A stretch of DNA of 64,000 bases. Origin: Providencia rustigianii DSM 4541 (lineage in GTDB: Bacteria > Pseudomonadota > Gammaproteobacteria > Enterobacterales > Enterobacteriaceae). Of this stretch, positions 48,671 to 59,997 are shown in pieces. The notes below the pieces were generated by a model. The model did no database searches, had not been told where the DNA came from, and was given only the letters and a program-made list of their open reading frames with translations. The stretch covers positions 485,844-549,843 of the forward strand of contig NZ_GG703818.1 in the NCBI RefSeq assembly GCF_000156395.1. The letters are read 5' to 3'. A program made the position numbers and the translations under genes. Every line of letters starts with the position of its first letter. The first letter of the stretch is position 1.

Positions 48671-49153
48671 TTAATGATACCCAACAGTGAGTGTTGCGGT
48701 AGTAGAAAACTCGCCTCCAACAGGTCTTATCCCATCAGCTAATGCTAGTTCTGCGGTTAAAGATGGTGGATTAGAATAGTTATCAATTTCGTATCGAGTT
48801 CCTATATTCATAGGGCCATTATCGAAATATAACTTAATATTCAAACCCGGCGTGTTATCGACTTCAAGGCTATTCGCCGTTTCCCCTCTGGCACCTTCAA
48901 AAATCAAATACAATTCATCAAACGAGGAATCACAATACAATTTATACTTCACTGGCTGGGTGTATTTTCCGGAATCAATTTGCCCGATAACCACATCGTC
49001 ACCGAAATCGACATAAATTTCTTCATTGTCGTTTAATACACATCCGCCCGATAAAATATTCACTCTAACAGTCACAAATTTCCCATCTGCAAACGACAAT
49101 ACAGACACAAAAAACAGTAAACTAAGGCACAATAACTTCTTAACTATTGGCAT
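48671..49153 (-). CDS. Minor fimbrial subunit
   Basis: 160 residues. Signal peptide (MPIVKKLLCLSLLFFVSVLSFA), pilin fold with SGGCVLNDNEEIYVDFGDD, second Cys in LYCDSSF, and C-terminus TLTVGYH with penultimate Tyr. The similar VYFGDD/VDFGDD segments in this and the next subunit suggest duplication. Comparable to MrpE. Confidence 0.85.
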   Translation of the reverse strand: MPIVKKLLCLSLLFFVSVLSFADGKFVTVRVNILSGGCVLNDNEEIYVDFGDDVVIGQIDSGKYTQPVKYKLYCDSSFDELYLIFEGARGETANSLEVDNTPGLNIKLYFDNGPMNIGTRYEIDNYSNPPSLTAELALADGIRPVGGEFSTTATLTVGYH

Positions 49154-49180
49154 GGTCTCTATCCATCATTTGCAGTTTGG

Positions 49181-49915
49181 TTATTTGGTCTCTTTCGCAC
49201 GACATTCTGTTGCAGAACAGCTAAATGGTAAATCCACTTGTCCACCGTAGTCATTGATATAATTAATGACCGGCGCTGAGCCTAATTGATCTGCCGTCAG
49301 CGATAGTTTTGTTTCAGCAAACGGCGCAATATCGGTAGCAGTAAAACCCGCTATTTTTTCTGAGGTTGCATTTTTCTTAACGCTATTCATGATGATGTAA
49401 TACGGTGTTGGGTTTTTGGCATATATTTCGCCATTTTTCTTAACCAACACTAATTTATGCTGCCATGGTGAATTTTTCATTTCAGTTGAATCCATTACTA
49501 ATGATTCAGGACGATAAAAAAACTTCACTCGAGTTTGCAGTGCAATTTGCAATACGTTACTTTTTTTACTTGTTGGTGGAATTTCTCTCAAATTAAAGAA
49601 AAACATCGTTTCTCTATCTTGAGGTAATTTCACCACATCCGGTAAAGCTTCAATTCGTAATTGGCTAGTTTGCCCCGCGTTAATTCGCTGAATTGGTGGC
49701 AGGATCGTAAAATATGAAGTCAGTTTTTCGCCATTAGGCACTTGCATCCAACCTTGAGCTAAATAAGGCAGTTGGTTATTTTTATTACTGACTGTTAATG
49801 AAATTGAATTGCTATCTCCATTATAAATAATTCGAGTACGATCCATCGAAATAGCAGAATAGGCATTCGCTGTGACAAAACAGCTAAGTAATATTACGGA
49901 TAATTTCTTCATCAT
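49181..49915 (-). CDS. Periplasmic fimbrial chaperone (MrpD/PapD-like)
   Basis: 244 residues. Signal peptide (MMKKLSVILLSCFVTANAYS), then two Ig-like domains. First-domain landmarks ISMDRTRIIYNGDSNSISL, YLAQGW and FFFNLREIPP, plus RVKFFYRPESL with the conserved Arg/Lys pocket. Binds pilins in the periplasm and hands them to the usher. Several ATGs in a row at the start; 49915 fits best with AGAAGG 9 bases before. 30 bases after the usher gene. Confidence 0.9.
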   Translation of the reverse strand: MMKKLSVILLSCFVTANAYSAISMDRTRIIYNGDSNSISLTVSNKNNQLPYLAQGWMQVPNGEKLTSYFTILPPIQRINAGQTSQLRIEALPDVVKLPQDRETMFFFNLREIPPTSKKSNVLQIALQTRVKFFYRPESLVMDSTEMKNSPWQHKLVLVKKNGEIYAKNPTPYYIIMNSVKKNATSEKIAGFTATDIAPFAETKLSLTADQLGSAPVINYINDYGGQVDLPFSCSATECRAKETK

Positions 49916-49945
49916 AAACATTAGCCTTCTTTTTAATATATTTTA

Positions 49946-52417
49946 TTAATTGCAGGGTAAGAGCAATTTGTCGAAAACATCGTGCGATTCAATATCTTTA
50001 GGGAATGTAATAACACATTCAGAACCTTGCCAAGTAACATTCATAGTTTCACCCGGTCTAATTCCCCCAATATAGGCTTCGCCTTGGTCTCCAACAATTC
50101 CCGTCACCTTACCGTCATTATTTTTAATATCGGATGCGAAAGGAGGATAACTCCCATCTTTTAATCTCAATAGAACCATTAATTTCTTACCGTAAATAAC
50201 ATCAAAATTTCGGTACCCTATTGCGCCTTCTGTTAACGTTGATTGAGCAATGGAATCCGCCACTTCAACATTTTTAGGTAGTTTATTAATATCTATTGCT
50301 AAATTCGTTTTATAGTAGCTAGTTAAATCTGGAACGATGGCTTTACCAAAACTGTTCGAGCGCAATGTGGTTCCATTATATTTTACAGGTACATCTTTAA
50401 CGCCGTTGGTATCAACAAAAATGCGGGTTCCACCAAGTGCGGTAATTGGATGAAATCCAGCCCCATAGCCTGTTAATGTCATTCCACCTTGCAGTGTCGA
50501 TGACAGACTCATCGAGCTATTACTCATATAGTTGAAGCTAGAATTAAAGTCAGAATTGTTTCCTTTGTGGCTGTAATATCCACTGAGTAAGGCACTGTGC
50601 CTGTTATTACCAACGCTGAGTGATACATTATTTCTATCGTCAATTCGGGTATTGGCAGTGAGCTTGTTGGTATTATCATTCCTACCATTGTACGTCGAAG
50701 CGCTGATATTCGTTCCACTTGTCAATGGCACAGATACGCTGACATAAACGCCATTATCTCGGAAACTCTGCATCTTACTGCTAAATACGTTGATGGATAA
50801 TCCAACGTTGTTAAACATTTTCGTATCGAAATACTTGGAAAATGTCATGTTATACCGATGGCTGTTGGGTCTATTCCAGTAAGTCTGATGGTTGTAGCTC
50901 AAATTCATGGATGAGCGCCAATCAGTAAAATTTTTGCTCACCGAGGCTGTGTATAGGTTTTTATTATGTCCGGCATACATCGATTCATGATTATTATAGG
51001 CGAGGAAATCACTCATCGTCATAAATTCACGATCCGTAAAACGATACGCCGATAACTGCAATTGACTACTGTGTGACTGAAAACTTTTATAATAATCAAT
51101 CTTGTATGCTTTACCTTTGAGCGTAGGACCCTCTGAGAGTGACGCTACTGAATGATTTAAGGTAAAAGAAACTGCGCCAAACTGGAATAAATCACGCCCA
51201 ACCCCCATCGCAAATGAATTGAATTTGCTACTGTTAAGCGCTCCACCAAAAATAGACCAGCCGTTGGTTATTCCCCATGACGCTTCACTTTGGGCAAAAA
51301 TATCACCATTAACATGACGGTTTAAATCTGTTGGTCTACCCGCACTCATTTTATAACGAATAGAACCCGGTCGAGATAAAAAAGGAACATTTGTCGCTTC
51401 AACTTCAAATTCAGAGACTCGACCATCACTCTCTTCAACTCTAACCTGCAAAGTTCCTGTAATGCCGCTATTTAAATTTTGAATGCGAAAAGGACCAGCG
51501 GGCACTAAGCTTTCATAGATTAATCGACCATCTTGGCTGATTTTAACGATGGCATTTGTTTCGGCAAACCCCGTGACTTCTGGAGCGTAAGAACGCAAGC
51601 TAGGGGGCAACATATTGTCATCGGAGTACAAAGAAATTCCGGCAAATTTAAAATTATCAAATAAATTAGATTGCAGATAATCTTCGCCGACCGTTAATTT
51701 TGCCTTTAAGCTTCTAATCGCTCGATAGGCATAAATACTGGTCCACTGAAATTCTTTGGTGTCTCCCGCATTGCTATGCTGTACATGATTATAAGTGCCC
51801 TGCCAGTGTCCCCGTAAACGCCAACTACCTAAATTTGCGCCTAATACACCTAATCCTGAAAAATAAACCGTGTCACCCGCTTTATTATCACCTAAGCTGC
51901 GATTAAATTGAGAGGTTAAATTATAATCAAGAATAAGACCTTTAATTCCATCTTCCCAGCGTGATGCTGGCTCCCAGTCATCCGCAGAATATTCCTGATA
52001 ATTTTTGGGAATATTTATATTCAACGTGCTATTTGATAATTCAGGTCTAACTTTCATTCCTGATAGACTAGATGTATCTAGACATTCTAATCCATCTATT
52101 GATTCCCATTTTAATGAATTTAATGCCTGTGGATTTAAGTTAAACTTCTCAACAATTTCATTGGTTATACAAGCCTCAGACTTTTCATCTCGACTAAAAA
52201 TTTGTATTTTTTCTTCCGGTAAAAAAGCATTGTTAATATAAATTTTAAATGGATAAATACCGGGAACAATATATAAATCTCTAGAAAAAACAGCTAAGTT
52301 TATGTTTTCTCTATCTTCTGCATTCAAAATATTGACATTAAAATCAATATCATCATCTTCAGCAAAAGAAACTGATGACTGAAGTGAAATAAGTAATATT
52401 ACGAGTAGTTTTTTCAT
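49946..52417 (-). CDS. Outer membrane fimbrial usher (MrpC/PapC-like)
   Basis: 823 residues. Signal peptide (MKKLLVILLISLQSSVSFA), N-terminal chaperone-binding domain with FNVNILNAEDRENINL, 24-stranded beta-barrel with PPSLRSYAPEVTGFAETNA and GPFRIQNLNSGITGTLQV, plug region, and C-terminal domains with DTNGVKDVPVKYNG, PPFASDI and a final Cys pair (CVITFPKDI...LLPCN). ATG 52417 chosen for the signal peptide; ribosome site is weak. No frameshift. Confidence 0.95.
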   Translation of the reverse strand: MKKLLVILLISLQSSVSFAEDDDIDFNVNILNAEDRENINLAVFSRDLYIVPGIYPFKIYINNAFLPEEKIQIFSRDEKSEACITNEIVEKFNLNPQALNSLKWESIDGLECLDTSSLSGMKVRPELSNSTLNINIPKNYQEYSADDWEPASRWEDGIKGLILDYNLTSQFNRSLGDNKAGDTVYFSGLGVLGANLGSWRLRGHWQGTYNHVQHSNAGDTKEFQWTSIYAYRAIRSLKAKLTVGEDYLQSNLFDNFKFAGISLYSDDNMLPPSLRSYAPEVTGFAETNAIVKISQDGRLIYESLVPAGPFRIQNLNSGITGTLQVRVEESDGRVSEFEVEATNVPFLSRPGSIRYKMSAGRPTDLNRHVNGDIFAQSEASWGITNGWSIFGGALNSSKFNSFAMGVGRDLFQFGAVSFTLNHSVASLSEGPTLKGKAYKIDYYKSFQSHSSQLQLSAYRFTDREFMTMSDFLAYNNHESMYAGHNKNLYTASVSKNFTDWRSSMNLSYNHQTYWNRPNSHRYNMTFSKYFDTKMFNNVGLSINVFSSKMQSFRDNGVYVSVSVPLTSGTNISASTYNGRNDNTNKLTANTRIDDRNNVSLSVGNNRHSALLSGYYSHKGNNSDFNSSFNYMSNSSMSLSSTLQGGMTLTGYGAGFHPITALGGTRIFVDTNGVKDVPVKYNGTTLRSNSFGKAIVPDLTSYYKTNLAIDINKLPKNVEVADSIAQSTLTEGAIGYRNFDVIYGKKLMVLLRLKDGSYPPFASDIKNNDGKVTGIVGDQGEAYIGGIRPGETMNVTWQGSECVITFPKDIESHDVFDKLLLPCN

Positions 52418-52511
52418 GGGATCAAAAAATATTAACATTTAAAAACACAGATTTGATAATTTTATTTTTATTATTCATCATTGCTATGCCCTTAAATTTT
52501 AATAAAGTTCC

Positions 52512-52549
52512 TAAGCTGAAGTAATGAGTTTATTCATTACTTCAGCTTA
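52512..52549 (-). repeat. 16-bp perfect stem-loop between major pilin and usher
   Basis: 52512-52527 pairs completely with 52534-52549 around a 6-base loop. No T run follows on the minus strand, so it is more likely an mRNA-stabilising or Rho-assisted barrier that keeps pilin mRNA in excess over the downstream genes. It could leak read-through to the usher. Confidence 0.85.
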
Positions 52550-52588
52550 TCGCTATAGATATCTTTATAAATATTGTTCTAAAGCGAA

Positions 52589-53155
52589 TTAATTATAAGT
52601 CAAAATAAAATCAGTTACTGCTTGGAATTCACCAGGAATAATTTCTACTGGATCAGAAGCGCCCTTTAATGTTCCTAAACCTTTAATGTAAGCAGCAAAT
52701 TGCAGTGTATTAGTTACACCTTGCAGTTTATGAGTCGATTTAGTTTTTTCATTTAATACAATTGGAGCATTGTTGCTATCGACGATTTGGATACCAGCAC
52801 CACCCGCAGTACCTGTAATCGCTAATAATGGATTACCGTTATTCTCAGCGGCTGCACCTGAAAATGTCACGTTCACGGTATCACCTGTTTCAACAGTACA
52901 GTCAATCAGTTTGATATCGAACATAACTGGGGATGATTGACCATCTGAAGTTTCACCATTTTTTAATACAACGTCAGCAATTTGACCTAAATCCACTGTT
53001 TGGTCTAAAGACGCAGGGTCAATAGAACAAGGTGCGCTGATGATGCTACCAGTAAAAGTGACTTTACCGTTACCGTGGTTCACTGGCGCAGAGAACGCGC
53101 TGAAGCTAATTAAACTTGTTGCTGCGATAGCCATAATAGTTTTATTGAATTTCAT
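52589..53155 (-). CDS. Major fimbrial subunit (MrpA-like pilin)
   Basis: 188 residues. Signal peptide (MKFNKTIMAIAATSLISFSAFSA), then VNHGNGKVTFTGSIISAPCSI, the second Cys in IKLIDCTVE, and a C-terminus AVTDFILTYN. The layout is that of MR/P and type 1 major pilins, which polymerise by donor-strand exchange. First gene of the cluster, separated from the usher by 171 bases that contain a strong hairpin. Long AT-rich leader upstream. Confidence 0.92.
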   Translation of the reverse strand: MKFNKTIMAIAATSLISFSAFSAPVNHGNGKVTFTGSIISAPCSIDPASLDQTVDLGQIADVVLKNGETSDGQSSPVMFDIKLIDCTVETGDTVNVTFSGAAAENNGNPLLAITGTAGGAGIQIVDSNNAPIVLNEKTKSTHKLQGVTNTLQFAAYIKGLGTLKGASDPVEIIPGEFQAVTDFILTYN

Positions 53156-53886
53156 AAGATAATTCCTTAATTAAGTAATATTTAGAAATGAAAAATTAAG
53201 CAAAAATAAATCAATAAAATCGTCATTAATTAACGATTCAGATATAGAATTCGGAATGAAAGAACAATACATAGATAAGATTATTAATTGAATCTATTTG
53301 TTCTTTAGCTTCGGTTCGCATAAATATTATAATTACACTTAAAAGCTGTAAAGGCAGATACACCTATTGATAGTATTAAGTTTAATAGGCAGTTATTTCT
53401 TGATACATTTAATCACATTCCGATTATCAACAACCAATAAAAATCAATGAGTTATACATAATGTTTCATTAATTCACAAAAACATTAATATAATGACAAA
53501 ACATTAAAAATCACTTCTTTTCAGTTTGTTACATTTTAATATTTCAATTCATACAATAATTTTCAATTACTACTAAATAGCGTAATGATTTATTTTAAAA
53601 TTATAGTCAAATTCCTATTTTTATTTCCTGATAGTAAAAATTAATTTATTTAAATTGTTTGAATCATTATCATTAACTAAGAAGAAAGATTAAATTATTA
53701 TTACTTTTATCTAATGAGAATTATTTAATGACTTAAAAATATATTTCTCTATCACACAGGATACTGACAATCAAAAATGAGGCTCATTTACGTTAATTTT
53801 ATGGTTAGATTAATCTAAAGAGGAGTGTCTGAATTGATGGGAAATGGGCAGAGGGAAGCCATTTTGTCGCCATTGGCTTTTTAGAC
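53156..53886. other. AT-rich upstream region of the fimbrial operon
   Basis: About 730 bases without a gene, very AT-rich. It must contain the pilin promoter on the minus strand. One imperfect inverted repeat is annotated at 53259-53306. I found no pair of long inverted repeats 250-320 bases apart and no recombinase gene, so an mrpI/fimS-type switch is not supported. Confidence 0.6.
53259..53306. repeat. Imperfect inverted repeat in the pilin leader
   Basis: AAAGAACAA-TAC-ATAGAT (53259-53276) is the inverse of ATCTATTTGTTCTTT (53292-53306) apart from a 3-base insertion; 15-base loop. 104 to 151 bases upstream of the pilin ATG, so in the promoter or leader. Confidence 0.6.
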
Positions 53887-53916
53887 ACAAAAAAGCCACT
53901 TTTTTCAAAGTGGCTT
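53887..53916 (-). terminator. Terminator after tRNA-Ile
   Basis: 10-bp perfect stem (53893-53902 with 53907-53916), TTTC loop; on the minus strand followed by TTTT. 26 bases past the tRNA 3' end. Confidence 0.85.
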
Positions 53917-53942
53917 AATGCGCTGATTTAACAGCTAAAATT

Positions 53943-54019
53943 TGGTGGCCCCTGCTGGACTTGAACCAGCGACCAAGCGATTATGAGTCGCCTGCTCTAA
54001 CCAACTGAGCTAAGGGGCC
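53943..54019 (-). tRNA. ileX: tRNA-Ile (anticodon CAT, lysidine-modified)
   Basis: 77 bases including an encoded CCA. Read on the minus strand: acceptor GGCCCCT, D arm TAGCTCAGTTGGTTAGAGCA, anticodon loop CTCATAA with CAT at 53985-53983, T arm GCTGGTTCAAGTCCAGC, acceptor AGGGGCC, then ACCA. This is the minor isoleucine tRNA that reads AUA after TilS converts C34 to lysidine; it is distinguished from tRNA-Met by the GGCCCCU acceptor and similarity to E. coli ileX. Gene symbol is tentative (ileX/ileY type). Confidence 0.93.
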
Positions 54020-54373
54020 AAAGTGGTGCGATTATACGTGCTGTTTTAGTGAAGGTCTAGTATTTCAAAACTATATGGCGAATTTGTGTTCAAGGCGATG
54101 AGTTTCTCTATAATTCAACATTCTAGCATCATCAAAAATTATTATTCCCATCCCAATGTTCGGATTTTATTCTAGCTTTCCATTCTTTATTAGATAACAG
54201 TTTGTAGATAAGTCTGAGTTAATGACTAACCTATATCAAATAGTCGAACGTTACCCCCGACTAATCACTCTCTTTTTTATTTCGCATTCTTTGTTCAATT
54301 GATTGATATAAAACAATAATTTTATACTCTATATCTAACATGATGATTAAAAGATAAATAGCATAGGACGATA
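54020..54373. other. Intergenic region between tRNA-Ile and the dehydrogenase gene
   Basis: 354 bases. Holds the tRNA promoter on the minus strand (-10 at 54031-54036) and presumably the plus-strand promoter for the next gene (AT-rich near 54300-54340). No other gene or repeat seen. Confidence 0.6.
54031..54036 (-). promoter_or_regulatory. -10 hexamer of the tRNA-Ile promoter
   Basis: Perfect TATAAT on the minus strand, followed by a GC-rich discriminator (CGC), 11 bases from the mature 5' end. The -35 is not obvious. Confidence 0.6.
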
Positions 54374-55447
54374 ATGATGAAAAAAGTACGTGCAGTTCAA
54401 TATGGTTGTGGAAAGATGGGTAAGTTTCTCATCCGTTACCTACAAGAACACGGTGCTGAAGTTGTGGCGGCTTTTGATATCAACGAAGCTGTTATAGGTA
54501 AAGATATTGGTGAGATTGCGGGTACTGCACCAACCGGAGTCAAAGTTCAGCCACTCCATGAAGCCGATAAGACCCTAGAAGCTTTAAAACCGGATGTCGG
54601 GATTATCGCTACCCTCAGTACCATGGCTGATTTAGAAGATGCATTCTCCCTATTTGCACGTCATGGCGTGAATGCTATTTCCACTGGCGAAGAAGCGCTC
54701 TACCCTTGGAACTCCTCCCCTGAAATTACCCAAAAACTCGATGAACTGGCCAAAGCCCATGACTGTACTTTAGCAGGTAGCGGCTATCCAGATATGTTTT
54801 GGGGTGTGCTTGTCGATACCCTCGCAGGTTCAATGCATAAATTGGTAAAAATTAAAGGTTCTAGCTGCTATAACGTCGAAGATTACGGGATTGCATTAGC
54901 CATCGGTCACGGTGCCGGACTGACTGTTGATGAGTTTAACCAGCAAATTGGCAACTATAATGACCTGCCTTATGAGGTGATTTCTCAAAAAATTGAGAGC
55001 GGCGAATATGCACCACCGTATATGTGGACTCAAAATGGTTGGCTGTGCAGCCGCTTAGGCTTAACTATCACTAGCCAAACTCAACGTTGCGTACCGCAAA
55101 TTGCTAACGAAGATATTTACTCGGACACCTTAAAAATGACCGTGAAGAAAGGGGATGTTTTAGGTCTGTCAGCCGTGGTGATCACGGAAACAGCCGAAGG
55201 TGTCACCTTGGAAACCGAATGTATCGGTAAAATTTTAACGGCGGATGAGTGTGATAAAAATTGCTGGCAGTTAATCGGCGAGCCAGATACTGCTATTGAA
55301 GTGAATAACCCTGCAACGGTAGAGTTAACCTGTGCCAATTTGGTTAACCGCATCCCTGCACTGATTAATAGTCCTGCGGGCTATATCACTACAGAGAAAA
55401 TGCCAAATAACGTCTATATGACTAAACCAATGCACGAATATCTATAA
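54374..55447 (+). CDS. 2,4-diaminopentanoate dehydrogenase-like / DapB-type oxidoreductase
   Basis: 357 residues. Rossmann NAD(P)-binding N-terminus (VQYGCGKMGKFLIRYLQEHG, VVAAFDINEAVIGKDIGE) and a STGEEALYP and GSGYPDMFWG segment in the substrate domain. The layout fits the Ord/dihydrodipicolinate-reductase-like family that includes clostridial 2,4-diaminopentanoate dehydrogenase; the true DapB is a shorter protein. The substrate here is unknown: an amino-acid-derived amine is a guess. AGGA 5 bases before ATG 54374 (a second ATG follows at 54377). Stand-alone with its own terminator. Confidence 0.68.
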   Translation: MMKKVRAVQYGCGKMGKFLIRYLQEHGAEVVAAFDINEAVIGKDIGEIAGTAPTGVKVQPLHEADKTLEALKPDVGIIATLSTMADLEDAFSLFARHGVNAISTGEEALYPWNSSPEITQKLDELAKAHDCTLAGSGYPDMFWGVLVDTLAGSMHKLVKIKGSSCYNVEDYGIALAIGHGAGLTVDEFNQQIGNYNDLPYEVISQKIESGEYAPPYMWTQNGWLCSRLGLTITSQTQRCVPQIANEDIYSDTLKMTVKKGDVLGLSAVVITETAEGVTLETECIGKILTADECDKNCWQLIGEPDTAIEVNNPATVELTCANLVNRIPALINSPAGYITTEKMPNNVYMTKPMHEYL

Positions 55448-55462
55448 ATAAATCATAAAGAC

Positions 55463-55490
55463 AATAGCCCACTCTTTTGTGGGCTATTTT
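55463..55490. terminator. Terminator between the dehydrogenase and GNAT genes
   Basis: 10-bp perfect stem (55463-55472 with 55479-55488), 6-base loop, short T run; the genes on either side converge here. Confidence 0.85.
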
Positions 55491-55495
55491 GTATC

Positions 55496-56098
55496 TCAAC
55501 GTGGTTTTGTCATCAGCCATTCTATATGACGACGAACTGCCGGCCATTCATTGTTTAAGATGCTATATACGCAAGTATCACGCAACTCCCCTGTACGCGT
55601 CACCATATGATTGCGCAAGATCCCATCCAGCTTAGCGCCTAAACGTTCAATAGCTTTACGGCTTTGATGGTTTAAAAAATGCGTTCTCAGCTCAACAGCA
55701 ACGCACTCAAGTTCTTCAAAAGCATACTTTAATAATAAGTACTTAGCTTCAGTATTCATGGGGGTACGCTGCGCCTCACCCCCATACCATGTGGCACCAA
55801 TTTCAACTCGACGAACTCCGTGGTCAATGCGCATATAAGACGTCATTCCAACCGCCTTATTGGTACGTTGATCAATAATGGCGAATGGCAGCATTTCTTT
55901 GCTAGCAAAGCGAGCTAAACGCGTGTCCACGTCTTTGGCTAAATTCTCTGGCTCAGGTACGGAGGTATACCATAAATGGTGAAGCTTATCCCTAGCAATA
56001 ATATCTGTAAAAACAGCGTCATGCTGGTGAGATAATAACTCTAATCGAACGTGCTTGCCTTCTAAGGTCACAACTTGGCAAATCTCTTTCATTGGCAT
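55496..56098 (-). CDS. GNAT family N-acetyltransferase (RimJ/RimL-like)
   Basis: 200 residues. Begins LEGKHVRLELLSHQHDAVF, then PFAIIDQRTNKAVGMTSYMRID, IGATWYGGEAQRTPMNTEAK (acetyl-CoA-binding region), and HFLNHQSRKAIERLGAKLDGILR with the motif that ends the fold, as in RimJ/RimL-type acetyltransferases. Substrate unknown. ATG 56098 follows AGGA closely; ATG 56092 is also well placed. Confidence 0.85.
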   Translation of the reverse strand: MPMKEICQVVTLEGKHVRLELLSHQHDAVFTDIIARDKLHHLWYTSVPEPENLAKDVDTRLARFASKEMLPFAIIDQRTNKAVGMTSYMRIDHGVRRVEIGATWYGGEAQRTPMNTEAKYLLLKYAFEELECVAVELRTHFLNHQSRKAIERLGAKLDGILRNHMVTRTGELRDTCVYSILNNEWPAVRRHIEWLMTKPR

Positions 56099-56199
56099 GT
56101 TTCCTGAATTGAACAGATTATATGAATCCACTTACTATCGAATTACGACGACTTAATGACTTTCGATTGTTGTAACCCTTTTTTATGACAAAAAAATAA

Positions 56200-58371
<2,172 letters not shown>

Positions 58372-58385
58372 TCAAATACCAATAA

Positions 58386-58419
58386 AAAACCCCGCTTGCA
58401 GTATTGTCGGCGGGGTTTT
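58386..58419. terminator. Terminator between convergent fadH and sstT
   Basis: 10-bp perfect stem AAAACCCCGC/GCGGGGTTTT (58386-58395 with 58410-58419), 14-base loop; A and T tracts on both sides make it bidirectional. Confidence 0.88.
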
Positions 58420-58447
58420 CATTTGTCTGTTATTCGCTATTTAATGC

Positions 58448-59704
58448 TTAATCTTGAGTCTGAGATAACTCAGAATCCGCATTGGCTAAACGGTCATCTT
58501 CAGCAATACAAACCGCCGCAGTAAACAGCACATCCGTCGAAGAGTTCAGTGCAGTTTCCGCTGAATCTTGCAGTACCCCAATCATCACGCCGACAGCAAC
58601 AACCTGCATCGCGATTTCATTAGAGATACCAAACATGTTACACGCCAGTGGGATCAGCAGTAATGAACCACCTGCCACACCGGAAGCACCGCATGCGCAC
58701 ACGGCTGCCACGACGCTTAATAACAGAGCCGTTGGGATATCAACCGGAATACCCAATGTGTGAACTGCCGCCAGCGTTAATACCGTGATCGTAACCGCAG
58801 CACCGCCCATGTTGATGGTGGCTCCCAGCGGGATTGATACCGAGTAAGTATCTTCGTGCAAATTCATCCGACGGCACATTCCCATATTCACCGGAATATT
58901 TGCCGCAGAACTACGCGTAAAGAAGGCAGTGACGCCGCTTTCACGCAGGCAAGCAAAAACCAGTGGATACGGGTTACGTTTCATTTTCCAGTAAACAATC
59001 AGTGGATTAACCACTAACGCCACGATCAGCATACAGCCGATTAATACAGCCAGTACGTGGAAATAGCCTGTTAAGGTTTCGAAACCGGTTGTCGCAATCG
59101 TTGAGGAAACTAAACCGAAAATACCTAATGGTGCTAAGCGGATCACGACACGAACTAACTGGGTCACACTCAATGAAAAATCTTGGATCATGGTTTTCGT
59201 CGAGTCGCTCGCATGGCGTAATGCAATACCCAGACCGATAGCCCATGCCAAAATCCCAATATAGTTACCTTTGATCAGGGCATCTACAGGGTTTGCAAAG
59301 ATATTAATCAATAACCCTTTTAAGACTTCAGCAATGTTACCCGGAGGAGTCAGTTGAGTGTCACCCACCGCTAAAATCAGCTTAGAGGGGAACATAAATG
59401 AACCGATAACTGCAACAACAGCCGCAAAGAAAGTCCCTAAAATATACAGAACTAAAATTGGACGAATACTGGTTTTTTGCCCTTGGCGATGGTTTGCAAT
59501 CGATGCCATAACCAGCACCCAAACCAACACTGGAGCCACTGCTTTTAACGCACTGACAAATAAGTCACCCAACAGACCGACGTTTTTCGCTGCGGATGGC
59601 CATAACCAAGCAAGTAAAATACCCGCAATTAAGCCAACAAGGATCTGTTTGACCAAACTGCCCTGACTAATCACTCGCCATAACCCTGTTTTATTTGTAT
59701 CCAT
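58448..59704 (-). CDS. sstT: Serine/threonine:sodium symporter SstT
   Basis: 418 residues, dicarboxylate/amino acid:cation symporter (DAACS) family. Landmarks: [34 protein letters not shown] near 275 (helical-hairpin substrate site), [13 protein letters not shown] near 300 (NMDGT-type motif, with Gly for Asp as in SstT) and [19 protein letters not shown]. Imports serine and threonine with sodium. Single gene. Confidence 0.95.
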   Translation of the reverse strand: MDTNKTGLWRVISQGSLVKQILVGLIAGILLAWLWPSAAKNVGLLGDLFVSALKAVAPVLVWVLVMASIANHRQGQKTSIRPILVLYILGTFFAAVVAVIGSFMFPSKLILAVGDTQLTPPGNIAEVLKGLLINIFANPVDALIKGNYIGILAWAIGLGIALRHASDSTKTMIQDFSLSVTQLVRVVIRLAPLGIFGLVSSTIATTGFETLTGYFHVLAVLIGCMLIVALVVNPLIVYWKMKRNPYPLVFACLRESGVTAFFTRSSAANIPVNMGMCRRMNLHEDTYSVSIPLGATINMGGAAVTITVLTLAAVHTLGIPVDIPTALLLSVVAAVCACGASGVAGGSLLLIPLACNMFGISNEIAMQVVAVGVMIGVLQDSAETALNSSTDVLFTAAVCIAEDDRLANADSELSQTQD

Positions 59705-59922
59705 GATAGACCTTTATGATTATCTTTTTTAGGAATTAAATGTGTTTGCTGAGCAAGTATAAGGAATATTAATCGCCTGAAAAGGCTATTATTCAAAATA
59801 TACACAATGATTGCGCATTGATAACATTTAGTTTACATATCTGTGATCGCAATAGAATTTTGTTTCTTATAGTGGAATGCGCTCATCCAAAATCAATGAT
59901 ATTTTTCAGAGGGTTAAAATAA
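59705..59922. other. sstT upstream region
   Basis: About 220 bases containing the sstT promoter on the minus strand (AT-rich, ATTCAAAATATACACAATG stretch). No defined operator or gene seen. Confidence 0.5.
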
Positions 59923-59954
59923 AAAAACACTCTGCGAATGGCTAGAGTGTTTTT
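59923..59954. terminator. Terminator after the unrecognised 285-aa gene
   Basis: 11-bp perfect stem AAAAACACTCT/AGAGTGTTTTT (59923-59933 with 59944-59954), 10-base loop; T-rich on the minus strand. Confidence 0.85.
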
Positions 59955-59997
59955 CTCAATGAGGCTCAATATTGCGAAGAGAAACTTAACGTTTTCG

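Noticed and set aside
53156..53886. Invertible promoter element before the fimbrial operon
   Set aside because: No pair of long inverted repeats with a few hundred bases between them and no recombinase gene; only one local hairpin-like repeat.
53943..54019. tRNA-Ile as an integration site for an island holding the fimbrial genes
   Set aside because: No integrase and no second copy of the tRNA 3' end seen in the window.
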